Source: Sphingobacteriales bacterium
GTDB lineage: Bacteria > Bacteroidota > Bacteroidia > Chitinophagales > CAIOSU01
Reading direction: 5' to 3'
Length of the DNA: 64,000 nucleotides
Assembly (NCBI GenBank): GCA_027483645.1
Contig: JAIXUD010000017.1
Span: 124,001-188,000, forward strand
A program made the translations under genes and the position numbers. This document shows positions 54,604 to 63,951 of this stretch, piece by piece. The stretch's first letter is position 1, and every line of letters begins with the position of its first letter. The notes beneath the pieces are model-generated. The model had not been told where the DNA came from and did not search any database. It was given only the letters and a program-made list of their open reading frames with translations.

Positions 54604-56034
54604 CTATACCGTAATCCTCCTCCACGGCTGGGCCTCTTCCAATTGGTAGGAGATGTCCAACAGCAGCTTTTCCTCGCCGTGGTTGGCGCAGAGGAGCATA
54701 CCGATGGGGAGGTCTTTCTCGTCGTCGTGCCCAAGGGGTAGGGTGATGGACGGGCCGCCGGTAGCATTGGCGTAAGGCGAAAAGATGCACCAATCGGCCA
54801 TGCGGGGGAACATCTCTTCAAACTCTAAGTTCATGCCCAGGTAGCCAATCTCGGGTGCCGTGTGGGCCAAAGCTGGGGTAAGGATGAAGTCTATATTTTG
54901 GTCGGCAAACAATTGGCGATAACTATGGTACGATTGGCGCAGGCGATGAATGAAAAACGGCGTTTTCAGTATGTTGTTCCAGTGGTGCTTAGATAGGCCG
55001 TGGGTAAGTTTGGTGAGCTTCTTCCCATCGAAATTGCTCCCGAACATCAGCCCCCCGAAATGCTTAACATAAAATGCCGACATCGACCATAGGTTCACAA
55101 AGTCCTCGGCAAACTGCTCCGCACCAGGTATCTGTATCGGCTTCACCTCATGCCCCATAGATTGGAGCAAAGCCACTGTTTTTTGCAGCACCTCTTTGTT
55201 TGCGGCATCCGCATGTTTCTGTTGGGTGGAGTTGCCCAGATAGCCAATTTTAAAGGTTTTCTTGCTTGGCCCCTCCACCAGCCCAATGCGGGTTAGTTTA
55301 GGGTTGTGGTAATACTTTTCAGCTTCGGCATAGAAGTGCGCGGTATCTCGCACGGTGCGGGTTATCACCCCATCGATGGCAATATCTACCACTTGGGTAT
55401 TAAACAAGCTAGACCGCAGCAACCTGCCACGGCTGGGCTTGAGGCCCACCAAGCCGCAACATGCTGCGGGTATGCGGGTGCTGCCGCCGCCATCAGCACT
55501 GTGGGCTATGGGCACAACCCCGGCAGCCACCAAAGCAGCGGCCCCGCCCGATGAACCCCCGGCCGAGTGGCCAATGTTCCATGGGTTGCGGGTATCGTTC
55601 AAGTTGGGGAATTCGGTAGAGCAAGTAAAGCCAAACTCAGGCATGGAGCTGGTACCGAGGTTAATGAATCCTTGCGCCAATATCTGCTGGGCAATAGGGT
55701 CGGTTTTGGTAGCGGGCTTAGTGTTGGCAAATGCCTCAGAGCCGAAATAGCTTTTTACGCCTTTTACCAAAGTTAAATCCTTAAAGAAGGTTGGCACCCC
55801 CGCAAAAAAACCGTTGCTGGGTGGCGTGTTGGCAGCGGTAAGGCCGCTATCGTACAGGTCGGTAACCACGGCTTTTATCGTCGGGTCTACCTTTTTGGCG
55901 CGGGCAACGGATGCCGCCACCACTTCGGCAGCAGTAAGCTGTTTGCTCTTGATTAAACCTGCTATGGCCACGCCGTCTAAGTCGGATAATACATCATCAG
56001 CAAATCCATGAACCCTGTTTTTCCCGTTGGCCAT
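54604..56034 (-). CDS. amidase signature family enzyme
   Basis: 476 residues. The Ser-cisSer-Lys triad is seen as VPTFFKDLTL (Lys about 85) and GHSAGGSSGGAAALVAAG (about 158-175), with GGGSTRIPAACCGLVGLKPS carrying the nucleophile. It hydrolyses an amide; the substrate is unknown. It is not a GatA by context, since no gatC or gatB lies nearby. No signal peptide, so cytoplasmic. Lies 136 bases upstream of the VWA gene on the same strand. Confidence 0.92.
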   Translation of the reverse strand: MANGKNRVHGFADDVLSDLDGVAIAGLIKSKQLTAAEVVAASVARAKKVDPTIKAVVTDLYDSGLTAANTPPSNGFFAGVPTFFKDLTLVKGVKSYFGSEAFANTKPATKTDPIAQQILAQGFINLGTSSMPEFGFTCSTEFPNLNDTRNPWNIGHSAGGSSGGAAALVAAGVVPIAHSADGGGSTRIPAACCGLVGLKPSRGRLLRSSLFNTQVVDIAIDGVITRTVRDTAHFYAEAEKYYHNPKLTRIGLVEGPSKKTFKIGYLGNSTQQKHADAANKEVLQKTVALLQSMGHEVKPIQIPGAEQFAEDFVNLWSMSAFYVKHFGGLMFGSNFDGKKLTKLTHGLSKHHWNNILKTPFFIHRLRQSYHSYRQLFADQNIDFILTPALAHTAPEIGYLGMNLEFEEMFPRMADWCIFSPYANATGGPSITLPLGHDDEKDLPIGMLLCANHGEEKLLLDISYQLEEAQPWRRITV

Positions 56035-56073
56035 TGTGGTGTGGTTTAGGGTGGTGAAGTTATGGAAAAGAAG

Positions 56074-56104
56074 TAGACCACAGACGACGGACGACAGACC
56101 ACGG
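56074..56104. repeat. degenerate 7-nt periodic array
   Basis: TAGACCA, CAGACGA, CGGACGA, CAGACCA, CGG: four exact 7-base steps with conserved GAC. On the other strand it reads as GGTCTGT/CGTCCGT-type units, close to the heptamer at 47168. Located 39 bases upstream of the amidase start, in the gap to the divergent phosphodiesterase gene. Confidence 0.6.
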
Positions 56105-56282
56105 TAAAAAATTGGTTACGGGTTGCGAGTTGTACTTTTCACCGTAGCATTTAGGGGGAAGGCAATCTTCTGTTAACGAACAATCCCTCATCAAATAACA
56201 TAGCCAATATTAAATTTAGTGCAGGTCCTTATTACACTACCGCAGGATGTACTAAGTTTATAGCGAAACTACCACCCTATTT

Positions 56283-57950
56283 ATGATTAATCGTTTGTTC
56301 GCCTTCGCTTTAACGGCTTTGCTGCTGTTTTCCGCTTGCGGTCCGTCTAAAGAAACACCTTCAGCAGCCGTGGTGTTGCCAAAACACTTTATCGTTATCG
56401 GGGTAGATGGGATGAGCCCAGACGGCATCAACAACGCCCCTACCCCCAACATGGATTGGCTGATGCAGAACGGTTCATCAACCCTTACCGCCCGCGCCGT
56501 ATTACCCACCAGCAGCAGTACCAACTGGGCCAGTATGCTTATGGCAGCCGGGCCGGAGCAACACGGCATAACCAGCAACAACTGGGAGCGCGACGACCAT
56601 ATATTGCCGCCGGTAGTTACAGGGCCAGAAGATATTTTCCCGACTATTTTTAGTGTTATCCGCAAGCAGAAACCCCAAGCAGAAACGGGTGCCATTTATC
56701 ATTGGGACGGTTTTGGCAGGTTGTTTGAAAAAAGTACCGTGAGCTATGATAAGCACATAGATAGTGAGCAGGGAACGGCCGATGAGGCAGGCCGCTACAT
56801 TAAAGAAAAGAAGCCCGACTTCCTCTTTATTCACCTGGATCATGTTGATGGGGCAGGCCACGGGGCAGGACACGGTACGCCGGAGTATTACCAAGCGGTT
56901 GCTAGGGCCGATAGTTTGATCGGCCAAATCATACAACACACCAAGGATGCCGGCATTTTTGAGGAGACCGTGTTTTTGGTCACTTCCGACCACGGCGGTA
57001 TCGGTACGGGCCACGGCGGTGAAACGCTTGACGAGATACTTATACCGTTTATACTGTACGGTAAGGGCATCAAAAAGGGTTATGCCATTCCCCACCCCGT
57101 ATATACGTATGATAATGGCGCAACAGTAGCATTTGCCCTTGGATTGGAGCAGCCCTACGCTTGGATAGGCCGCCCCGTTAAAAGTGCCTTTGAGGGCCAT
57201 GATGCTCCCACTGGAATTGATAGCAGTGCCATAGAAGCCATCGCCAGCCCAGTGATACTGCCTAAGCGGTTGGGTAACAAGCCTGCGGGCGGGTTGTTTA
57301 TTGATTCGCTTCCAACAGTAACTATTGAAACCACTGCGAACGGCGGCATAACCTATTATACTACCGATGGCAGCGAACCCAATGAGCAATCCAATAAGTA
57401 TGCGGCTCCTTTTCAATTGACTAAAACCACGGTGGTAAAGGCCAAAACATACCTCAACGGTACTAGCAGCCCTACTTACATTGCCTACTTTAGGCTAGTA
57501 GATAGCAAAGCAGGTGTGGGGTTGAAGTATAACTACTACGAGGGTGAGGGCTGGACCTTTTTGCCTGCTTTCAGGAGCTTCAAGCCCCTAAAAAAAGGAA
57601 CGGTAGCCGAAATAAGCCATGAGCAGGCAACCGACCACCGCGACGGTTCATTTGCGTATGTATTTGAAGGGTTCATCCAAATTGATTCCACGGGCGAATA
57701 CCGCTTTTATACCAACTCCGATGATGGTAGTAAGCTCTTTATAGGCGAGGAATTGATAGTGGACAATGATGGAGACCACGGTACACAAGAGCGCGGCGGC
57801 AAAGTTGACCTTACCCCTGGCTGGCACCCCATTAGGGTTGAGTGGTTTAACGGCGGCGGCGGCTTTTGGCTGGATTGCTACTATCGCGGTCCTGGCGTGC
57901 CCAAACAAATAATACCGGGCAATGTGTTGAGACCAAATAAACCACAATAG
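56283..57950 (+). CDS. alkaline-phosphatase/phosphodiesterase-type lipoprotein with CHB_HEX and PA14-like domains
   Basis: 555 residues. SPII signal ends LLLFSAC (Cys about residue 19). About 35-300 form an alkaline-phosphatase superfamily domain of the nucleotide pyrophosphatase type: FIVIGVDGMSPDG (metal Asp), LPTSSSTNWASML (nucleophile region), HLDHVDGAGHGAGHG and LVTSDHGGIGTGHGG (metal ligands). About 325-395 form a chitobiase/hexosaminidase C-terminal-like domain (TYYTTDGSEPNEQS). About 405-550 form a PA14-like domain (GEYRFYTNSDDGSKLFIG). Outer-membrane enzyme acting on phosphodiesters, with two glycan-binding modules. Confidence 0.9.
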   Translation: MINRLFAFALTALLLFSACGPSKETPSAAVVLPKHFIVIGVDGMSPDGINNAPTPNMDWLMQNGSSTLTARAVLPTSSSTNWASMLMAAGPEQHGITSNNWERDDHILPPVVTGPEDIFPTIFSVIRKQKPQAETGAIYHWDGFGRLFEKSTVSYDKHIDSEQGTADEAGRYIKEKKPDFLFIHLDHVDGAGHGAGHGTPEYYQAVARADSLIGQIIQHTKDAGIFEETVFLVTSDHGGIGTGHGGETLDEILIPFILYGKGIKKGYAIPHPVYTYDNGATVAFALGLEQPYAWIGRPVKSAFEGHDAPTGIDSSAIEAIASPVILPKRLGNKPAGGLFIDSLPTVTIETTANGGITYYTTDGSEPNEQSNKYAAPFQLTKTTVVKAKTYLNGTSSPTYIAYFRLVDSKAGVGLKYNYYEGEGWTFLPAFRSFKPLKKGTVAEISHEQATDHRDGSFAYVFEGFIQIDSTGEYRFYTNSDDGSKLFIGEELIVDNDGDHGTQERGGKVDLTPGWHPIRVEWFNGGGGFWLDCYYRGPGVPKQIIPGNVLRPNKPQ

Positions 57951-57968
57951 ATGGCAGCGTAGTTTTGG

Positions 57969-58652
57969 TTAACTTTTGGCTCCCTCAAACTTCCGCTTAT
58001 AATGCCGCACCCAAAGCGTAATGCCCACGCCGCCTATAACGCCAGGGGCTGCCCATACAAGTAGTGGCGGCAGAAAAGTGACATTGACCACTACAAAGGC
58101 CGTGAACGCTGCAATATATGAGCCTACCATGCGCACTAGGTGCAGGTAGAACCAGTTGAATTTGCCCAGCTTGGCATCGAAAGGTTGTTGGAAACGCCGC
58201 AAATCAGCGATGGACATAATGATGGCGAAGAGCCCGAAGATGATTAGGATGGGATTAGGTATTGCTAGCCCTTTGAGGTAAAAGTTATACCCTATCAAGA
58301 ACAGCCCCGAGAGCAACAGCAATGCCGCTGCAGCCTTATCGGCAATACGGGGCGGTTTATTTTTGGGCGGCTTGTGGTACTTAAACGCCCGTAACCCACT
58401 ATACACAAAGTAATAACTAAAGAGGCCCACTATAAATAGAAACAGGTTGAGCTGCGTGCCATAAACCAACGGCAGCAACACTGCCAGCACTATAGCTGTA
58501 ACCAATACCACCAACATACTCCGGCTATACAGCTTACCAGCGCGCCTGTGTAGCTTGTTGCCCTTGGGCGAAAGCATGGGCACGATGCCGCTCAACAGCG
58601 CCAGCGAACCGGCTGCTACGTGTATGATGGTAAAAATGCCGTGAATGGTCAT
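57969..58652 (-). CDS. DUF2306-like membrane protein
   Basis: 227 residues with about seven hydrophobic segments. The N-terminal IHGIFTIIHVAAGSLALLSG and NKLHRRAGKLYSRSM are typical of DUF2306, a family of unknown function with conserved His residues in the first helices. Converges with the phosphodiesterase gene across 18 bases without a visible terminator. Confidence 0.82.
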   Translation of the reverse strand: MTIHGIFTIIHVAAGSLALLSGIVPMLSPKGNKLHRRAGKLYSRSMLVVLVTAIVLAVLLPLVYGTQLNLFLFIVGLFSYYFVYSGLRAFKYHKPPKNKPPRIADKAAAALLLLSGLFLIGYNFYLKGLAIPNPILIIFGLFAIIMSIADLRRFQQPFDAKLGKFNWFYLHLVRMVGSYIAAFTAFVVVNVTFLPPLLVWAAPGVIGGVGITLWVRHYKRKFEGAKS

Positions 58653-58813
58653 TTGCTGTTGCCCAGTTTGCCGCCAATACAGGCCATAGGTATATAAGCG
58701 CCAATAATATCAAGCGCTATGAACCAGGTAGGCGCGGGTATTAAGTGCATAGCATGGGTCTTAGCAGTTTTGAAAATACGCTAACTTACGCAACATGAAA
58801 ATAATCTTAAACT

Positions 58814-59086
58814 TTAAACTGCGGCAGCAATCTTGGGCAGCCCCATGGCGTTGGTTTCGTTTATGGCTTGGTACGTGTTTTTACAATACTGGGCCGTTTT
58901 ACCCTCTAAGTACTCCGTAAGGTGGGCAACACTATCGGCTTGCCAGATGCAAACGGCCTTATCCATAGTGTCGTTTGGCAGCACTTGGTGGATGAAGATG
59001 CCTTTTGGCAGGTTAGGAAGCGATGCTTGAGCGGCGGCCCAAAAAGAACCTGGGTCGCTAATGTCGTGGTTAACAGCAATTAACAT
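58814..59086 (-). CDS. small ferredoxin-fold-like protein
   Basis: 90 residues, soluble. The beta-alpha-beta pattern (MLIAVNHDISDPGSFW, GIFIHQVLP, DKAVCIWQADSVAHLTEYLE) suggests a dimeric alpha/beta-barrel fold as in small monooxygenase-like or DUF4242-type proteins. No catalytic signature. Flanked by gaps of 161 and 105 bases, so probably transcribed alone. Confidence 0.7.
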   Translation of the reverse strand: MLIAVNHDISDPGSFWAAAQASLPNLPKGIFIHQVLPNDTMDKAVCIWQADSVAHLTEYLEGKTAQYCKNTYQAINETNAMGLPKIAAAV

Positions 59087-59191
59087 GGTAGATGGTTTTA
59101 GAAGTAAATCAATCTTGCCAAGATAGATTTTAAAAAACCACTATTTTATACCCAGTGAAACGGATATTATTTTTTATTGAGTGTTCCCCCA

Positions 59192-60922
59192 TCAAATCAA
59201 GCGGATATCCTTTGCACTCAGCTCAATAGTGACTTGGCCTTGCCATTCGTTGGGTTCTAGGCAATAGCATAGGTCGAATTTACGCGGGGTGCTGCCTTTC
59301 CGCACAACTTGCTCCCCGAAGTGGCCCATATTAAAGCCGATACCTTTGGCGAGGTGCTTACCGTCTTGCGTTACTTGCAATTTTAGGTGCAGCTCTTTTA
59401 CCACCCGGGTGCCACCGCCATCGTACACGGCTTTGCTTAAAAACACGGGGCGCATATTCTCTGGTCCAAAGGGGGCAAACTGCTTCAATATGTTGTAGAA
59501 TTTATCATTTACATCGCGCAGGTCTAGCTCCGCATCAATGCTCACTTCGGGTATCAGCATATCGGGGTGAATGGTACTGCTCACCACCTCCTCAAACCGC
59601 TGGCGGAAGGCGGGTAGGTTCTCTGGAAGCAGGCTTAGGCCAGCCGCATATTTATGCCCGCCAAACTGCTCCAACAAATCGCTGCACTGCAGCAAAGCCT
59701 CGTGTACATCAAAGTCGCGCACGGAGCGTGCAGAGCCAGTTATTTTGCCATTGGCCAAGGTAAATACGATGGTGGGGCGGTAGTAGTGCTCCATCAACCG
59801 GGAGGCCACGATGCCTATCACGCCCTTGTGCCAGTGCTCCTGCATTACCACGGTGGTGGTGCGGTTGGGCAGCATGGGGTCTTCCAGCATTATTTGCAGG
59901 GCCTCGCTTGTCATTTCCTTATCCACCTCTTTGCGGTTAGCATTGCGGTTTTGCAGCTCCTCGGCCCCGAAGTCGGAGAGGTCGCCCGTGGTGCTTATCA
60001 GTAATTCCACGGCGGCTTTGGCGTGACCCATGCGGCCAGCGGCATTGATGCGCGGCCCGATGATAAACACCAAGTCGGTAATGGTCATCTCCTTGTCGAT
60101 GCCTGCATGTTTTAGCAGGCTGGCTATGCCCATGCGCTTGGTGCCTTTGTTTATAAGCTCCAGCCCGAAGTGTGACAGTATGCGGTTCTCGCCCGTTATC
60201 GGCACAATATCCGAGGCGATGGAAATAACCGCCAAATCCAACAGGTTGTACACCACCTCATCAGGTATGCCATTTCGTTTGGCAAAGGCTTGCGCCAGCT
60301 TAAACCCGATACCGCAGCCGCTCAATTCTTTGTATGGGTACTCGCAATCTGCCCGCTTAGGGTCGAGTACCGCAACGGCTTGTGGCAGCTCCGTGCCTGG
60401 TAAGTGGTGGTCGCAGATGATGAAATCTACGCCATGCGCATTGGCATGGGCTACTTTGTCAACTGATTTGATACCGCAATCGAGGGCAATAATGAGCTTG
60501 AAGCCGTTCGCAATGGCATAGTCCACCCCTTGTAGGCTCACGCCATAGCCTTCTGCATAGCGGTCGGGTATATAAAACTCCAGCCGCTCATAAAAATCCT
60601 TAAAAAAGGTATAGGTGAGCGCCACGGCGGTGGTACCATCTACATCATAATCGCCATAAATCAATATCTTCTCACTGTCGCGAATGGCTCGCTCGATGCG
60701 CTCTACGGCTTGCATCATATCCTTCATCAAGAAGGGGTCGTGCAAATCATCCAAACTAGGCCTGAAAAATGCCTTAGCCTGCTCTAGGGTATAAATACCC
60801 CGTTGCACCATCAACCGGCAAAGAACGGGGTGTATGCGCAACTGCTGCTGCAGGGCTATTACCGTCTCCTCATCCGTACTGCGGAAGGTCCATCGTTTAG
60901 TTTGTGCTTGTGCTGCCAGCAT
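59192..60922 (-). CDS. recJ: single-stranded-DNA exonuclease RecJ
   Basis: 5'-3' ssDNA exonuclease in recombination and mismatch repair. 576 residues. The DHH domain has IYGDYDVDGTTAVAL (about 86-100), IALDCGIKS and ICDHHLPGTEL (about 167-177). The DHHA1 domain has GRMGHAKAAVELL and GHKYAAGLSLLPENL, and a C-terminal OB fold follows. Full-length for the family. Confidence 0.96.
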   Translation of the reverse strand: MLAAQAQTKRWTFRSTDEETVIALQQQLRIHPVLCRLMVQRGIYTLEQAKAFFRPSLDDLHDPFLMKDMMQAVERIERAIRDSEKILIYGDYDVDGTTAVALTYTFFKDFYERLEFYIPDRYAEGYGVSLQGVDYAIANGFKLIIALDCGIKSVDKVAHANAHGVDFIICDHHLPGTELPQAVAVLDPKRADCEYPYKELSGCGIGFKLAQAFAKRNGIPDEVVYNLLDLAVISIASDIVPITGENRILSHFGLELINKGTKRMGIASLLKHAGIDKEMTITDLVFIIGPRINAAGRMGHAKAAVELLISTTGDLSDFGAEELQNRNANRKEVDKEMTSEALQIMLEDPMLPNRTTTVVMQEHWHKGVIGIVASRLMEHYYRPTIVFTLANGKITGSARSVRDFDVHEALLQCSDLLEQFGGHKYAAGLSLLPENLPAFRQRFEEVVSSTIHPDMLIPEVSIDAELDLRDVNDKFYNILKQFAPFGPENMRPVFLSKAVYDGGGTRVVKELHLKLQVTQDGKHLAKGIGFNMGHFGEQVVRKGSTPRKFDLCYCLEPNEWQGQVTIELSAKDIRLI

Positions 60923-61097
60923 GAGGTAAAGATACGGATTTTAGCAGGGTGCTAAAATTATAAAAACGCTGAGGGAGAGTAAGAAATTTTATTGAAATGT
61001 ATTTCTTACAGGTGTTGTATCCCTCGCCTAGCCCCTCCCATAGGGCTTACCTATGCACACATCTTTGTTATCCTGATATACCACTAAAACTCTTTCG

Positions 61098-61865
61098 CTA
61101 CTTTTTCGGCATCCAAGGGATAAAGGAATTTGTCTTTTGGGCGTAGGCTTCAAACTCCTTATTGCCGGTGTACTTCTTTTCCAACATGGCCACGCCCGAT
61201 ACCTTGGTAAGCAAAAAGGTAAGCACTATGGGGCTGATGATGGATATGTACCAATAGCCAGCCGGCACCACGAAAACAAAAATGCCCCACCATAGCAGCG
61301 CCTCGCCAAAGTAGTTAGGGTGGCGGGTATAGCGCCACAGGCCGCTTTGCATTATTTTGCCATTATTGGCAGGGTTGGCCTTAAACTTTGATTTTTGATA
61401 ATCGCCAATAGCTTCGAATAGAAAACCAATTAACCAAATGGCTATGCCCAGATAGGAGACTGAAGATAGCGTTACCGCACTAGCCATAGCCACTATAATG
61501 GGCAGGGCAATAATATACATAAATACCCCCTGCAGCATAAATATCTGTAGGAATGCCCTGGGAACCACATACTTGCCCCACTCTTTTCGCCACTGTGCAT
61601 AGCGGTAATCTTCACCGGTATTGCTGTGGCGGGTAAATATGTAGCTAGAAAGCCGCACCGCCCATATCGCTATCATGCCAAAAAGCACTAGGTGGTAGCT
61701 TGATAAAGCGCCTTGAAGCGCCAAGCCAACACCACCAACTACTACAAAGCCCATGCCCCAGCCAATATCCACTATACTATTATCCTTAATGGCGGTGGCC
61801 CAAAGAAACACCACTACCATATAGCAAAATATGGCCAAAGCGCTGTAGAGGTAAAAATCTTGCAT
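61098..61865 (-). CDS. DUF1295 family (steroid 5-alpha-reductase-like) membrane protein
   Basis: 255 residues from ATG 61865 ([20 protein letters not shown]); the upstream ATG at 61901 adds a polar tail. About seven hydrophobic segments. [35 protein letters not shown] and [17 protein letters not shown] are the family marks; the RHPNYFGE motif belongs to the reductase/methyltransferase fold. Substrate unknown. A bidirectional terminator separates it from the ArsR-type gene. Confidence 0.9.
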   Translation of the reverse strand: MQDFYLYSALAIFCYMVVVFLWATAIKDNSIVDIGWGMGFVVVGGVGLALQGALSSYHLVLFGMIAIWAVRLSSYIFTRHSNTGEDYRYAQWRKEWGKYVVPRAFLQIFMLQGVFMYIIALPIIVAMASAVTLSSVSYLGIAIWLIGFLFEAIGDYQKSKFKANPANNGKIMQSGLWRYTRHPNYFGEALLWWGIFVFVVPAGYWYISIISPIVLTFLLTKVSGVAMLEKKYTGNKEFEAYAQKTNSFIPWMPKK

Positions 61866-61914
61866 GGAGTGGTTTTTGCAGATAACAGTACTGTTAGTCA
61901 ATTGTTCATAATAA

Positions 61915-61945
61915 AAAAGCCCTTGTGGGGCACACAGGGGCTTTT
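61915..61945. terminator. bidirectional intrinsic terminator
   Basis: AAAAGCCCTTGTG (61915-61927) pairs with CACAGGGGCTTTT (61933-61945), one G-T wobble, loop of 5. A-rich and T-rich flanks. It lies between two minus-strand genes, so it should end the ArsR-type transcript. Confidence 0.75.
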
Positions 61946-61978
61946 CAATAAGATAAGGTAGAGTTTTTTCGGATCGTA

Positions 61979-62329
61979 TTACTGAGCTAGGTCTTCTACC
62001 AACTCAGAGATTTCAAGAATGCGCTTCTTGTTCAATGAATAGTAAATGAATTTGCCATCGCGAGTTGTTTTTACTACGCCAGCCCTACGCAAAATAGCCA
62101 AGTGCTGAGAAGCTACAGACTGCTCCAAGCGCAGCTTTACGTAGATTTCGGTCACGGTAAGCTTTTTGCTTTCCTCCAATAGGTTGATGATTTGCTTACG
62201 CAATTTGTGGTTTACAGCCCTAAGGGTAAGAACTGCTTTGCGCAATACTCCATAATCGAGCGTGATGTCTTCTTCAACACCATCTCCCTTTGATAGTACT
62301 ACTTTTTCTTGTGAATTTGCCGCTGCCAT
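61979..62329 (-). CDS. ArsR-type winged-helix regulator
   Basis: 116 residues. Winged-helix domain over about 30-110: [20 protein letters not shown], then the recognition helix in [20 protein letters not shown] and the wing [13 protein letters not shown]. No Cys pair of the classic metal-sensing ArsR is present, so the signal is unknown. It has its own terminator downstream. No linked target gene is evident. Confidence 0.88.
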   Translation of the reverse strand: MAAANSQEKVVLSKGDGVEEDITLDYGVLRKAVLTLRAVNHKLRKQIINLLEESKKLTVTEIYVKLRLEQSVASQHLAILRRAGVVKTTRDGKFIYYSLNKKRILEISELVEDLAQ

Positions 62330-62479
62330 TAGTTAAGGTTTTGTTGTTAATAAATCGGGTCTACGAATATAGACAATTATTACTTACTGCTGCAAATGGT
62401 AAACAATAGTTTTAGTAACCATTCGACAGCATTTATCGCAATTTTAAATCAATTATACCCTCCTATTTTACAGGTACGC

Positions 62480-63169
62480 TTACTTTGAGATATGCGCAAC
62501 CGCCATTGTTTTTAGGTAATCGGGCTCAAAGTAAGCAATATCTATAAATTGTTTTAAATCAAAATAACGAAGCCCTAGCTGTACTAAATTTAAGGCACTT
62601 ATATAGTTTTCGCCATCAAACTGAATATTATGTTGCAATAAATGTGGTATTGCCTTCATGGCACCATTGCCAAAACAGATAATTTGTTGTGCAGCATCCG
62701 TGCCCGCCAAAAAATCGTCTGCATCAATTATCCAAGGTTTAGGCGCTTTTAATTCTGCCATTTCATGGTTGTACAGCGCAGCATAAACCTCTAGCCTACG
62801 GGCATCTATCATCGGGCAGAACACGGTGCCCTGCTCAGGTTTGCCATTCTTGCTAATGTATCCGGCAACCATTGCCTTCAGGGTGCTTATAGCTATTAAT
62901 GGTTTGCTGGTGCTGTAGCATATAGCCTTGGCGGCACTGGCGCCAATTCGCAGCCCAGTATATGAGCCTGGCCCCATACTCAGGCAAAGGGCATCTAGTT
63001 GGCTGTACTTCAGCTTTGCCTCCTGCATTGCTTGCTCAATAAATGGCGTAAGCAACGATGCGTGCAGGTTTCCCTCCGTGTTTTCGCGCAGGGCCACTAC
63101 TTCGCCATCAATGGATAGGCAAACCGAGCAAACGGTATTGGAGGTTTCTAAATGGAGTAAAGTAGGCAA
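62480..63169 (-). CDS. tsaB: tRNA threonylcarbamoyladenosine biosynthesis protein TsaB
   Basis: 229 residues. Partner of TsaD and TsaE in making t6A37 on ANN-decoding tRNAs. ASKHA-type fold with LHLETSNTVCSVCLSIDGEV at the N-terminus and LSMGPGSYTGLRIGASAAKA (about 63-82), the family signature. Lone gene with a divergent cupin gene upstream. Confidence 0.95.
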   Translation of the reverse strand: MPTLLHLETSNTVCSVCLSIDGEVVALRENTEGNLHASLLTPFIEQAMQEAKLKYSQLDALCLSMGPGSYTGLRIGASAAKAICYSTSKPLIAISTLKAMVAGYISKNGKPEQGTVFCPMIDARRLEVYAALYNHEMAELKAPKPWIIDADDFLAGTDAAQQIICFGNGAMKAIPHLLQHNIQFDGENYISALNLVQLGLRYFDLKQFIDIAYFEPDYLKTMAVAHISK

Positions 63170-63276
63170 ATGGTGAATGTTAATGGCCCTAATTTAGTAA
63201 CTATGCTGGTAATATTGCCAAACTAATAGAAGAATGTGCCGGCCACTATGCTTTTACTATTAAAGAGCATAATAAA

Positions 63277-63780
63277 ATGGCAAAAAAAGTAAAAGACATG
63301 AACGCGAAACAGTGGATTGATCACCTGGGTTTAATGCCCCACCCTGAAGGCGGTTTCTATAAAGAAACATACCGTGCAGAGGGTACCCTGCAACATGCTA
63401 GCGGCGCCGTGCGGCATTATAGCACCGGTATCTACTTCCTACTGGTGGATGATAACTTCTCTGCGTTCCATCGCATAACTAGCGATGAAATGTGGCATTA
63501 CTACAGTGGCGATACTTTGGAGCTGTACGAGATAGACCCTGCGGGCAACTTGCGCCGCACTTTGATAGGCCATGATATGGCTGCAGGGGCTGTGCCGCAA
63601 TATGTAGTGCCGGCCGGCCATTGGTTTGCCAGCAGGGTACTTGGCCAAAAGGGCTATGTGCTTACGGGCTGTACGGTATCACCGGGATTTGATTTCGATG
63701 ATTTCGAAATGGCGGATAGGGCTGCGCTAATAGGCCAATACCACCACCATGCGGAGGTAATAAGGGAATTGACACGGTAA
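63277..63780 (+). CDS. DUF985 cupin-domain protein
   Basis: 167 residues from ATG 63277; a second ATG at 63298 (MNAKQWIDHLGLMPHPEGGF) matches the family N-terminus. PHPEGGFYKETYRAEG, SDEMWHYYSGDTLELY and VLTGCTVSPGFDFDDFE are the DUF985 (YML079-like) marks. Jelly-roll fold that may bind a small ligand or sugar; reaction unknown. Confidence 0.9.
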   Translation: MAKKVKDMNAKQWIDHLGLMPHPEGGFYKETYRAEGTLQHASGAVRHYSTGIYFLLVDDNFSAFHRITSDEMWHYYSGDTLELYEIDPAGNLRRTLIGHDMAAGAVPQYVVPAGHWFASRVLGQKGYVLTGCTVSPGFDFDDFEMADRAALIGQYHHHAEVIRELTR

Positions 63781-63835
63781 GATTTCGAAGCTCCACCTTG
63801 CTGCTAATGACTAAAATGGCGTTGCACGAAAATTG

Positions 63836-63951
63836 AACCACAGAGGTCACTAAGAAAAAAGCACTAAGTACACTAAGTACATAATACGGGCTTCGTGTTC
63901 TTGCACGCCTCGCCTTGGGCGATGGTGATTTCGTTCGTGTACTTCGTGGTT
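63836..63951. repeat. intergenic repeat with imperfect inverted ends
   Basis: AACCACAGAGGTCAC (63836-63850) and the reverse complement of 63937-63951 (AACCACGAAGTACAC) are related inverted ends. Inside lies the 21-bp segment 63907-63927 shared with 44964-44984, next to CACTAAGTACACTAAGTAC direct repeats. Non-coding. The window ends before it is clear what follows. Confidence 0.55.

Noticed and set aside
56502-57416. 304-codon minus-strand frame inside the phosphodiesterase gene
   Set aside because: The sense frame has clear catalytic motifs and a lipobox; the antisense translation has none.
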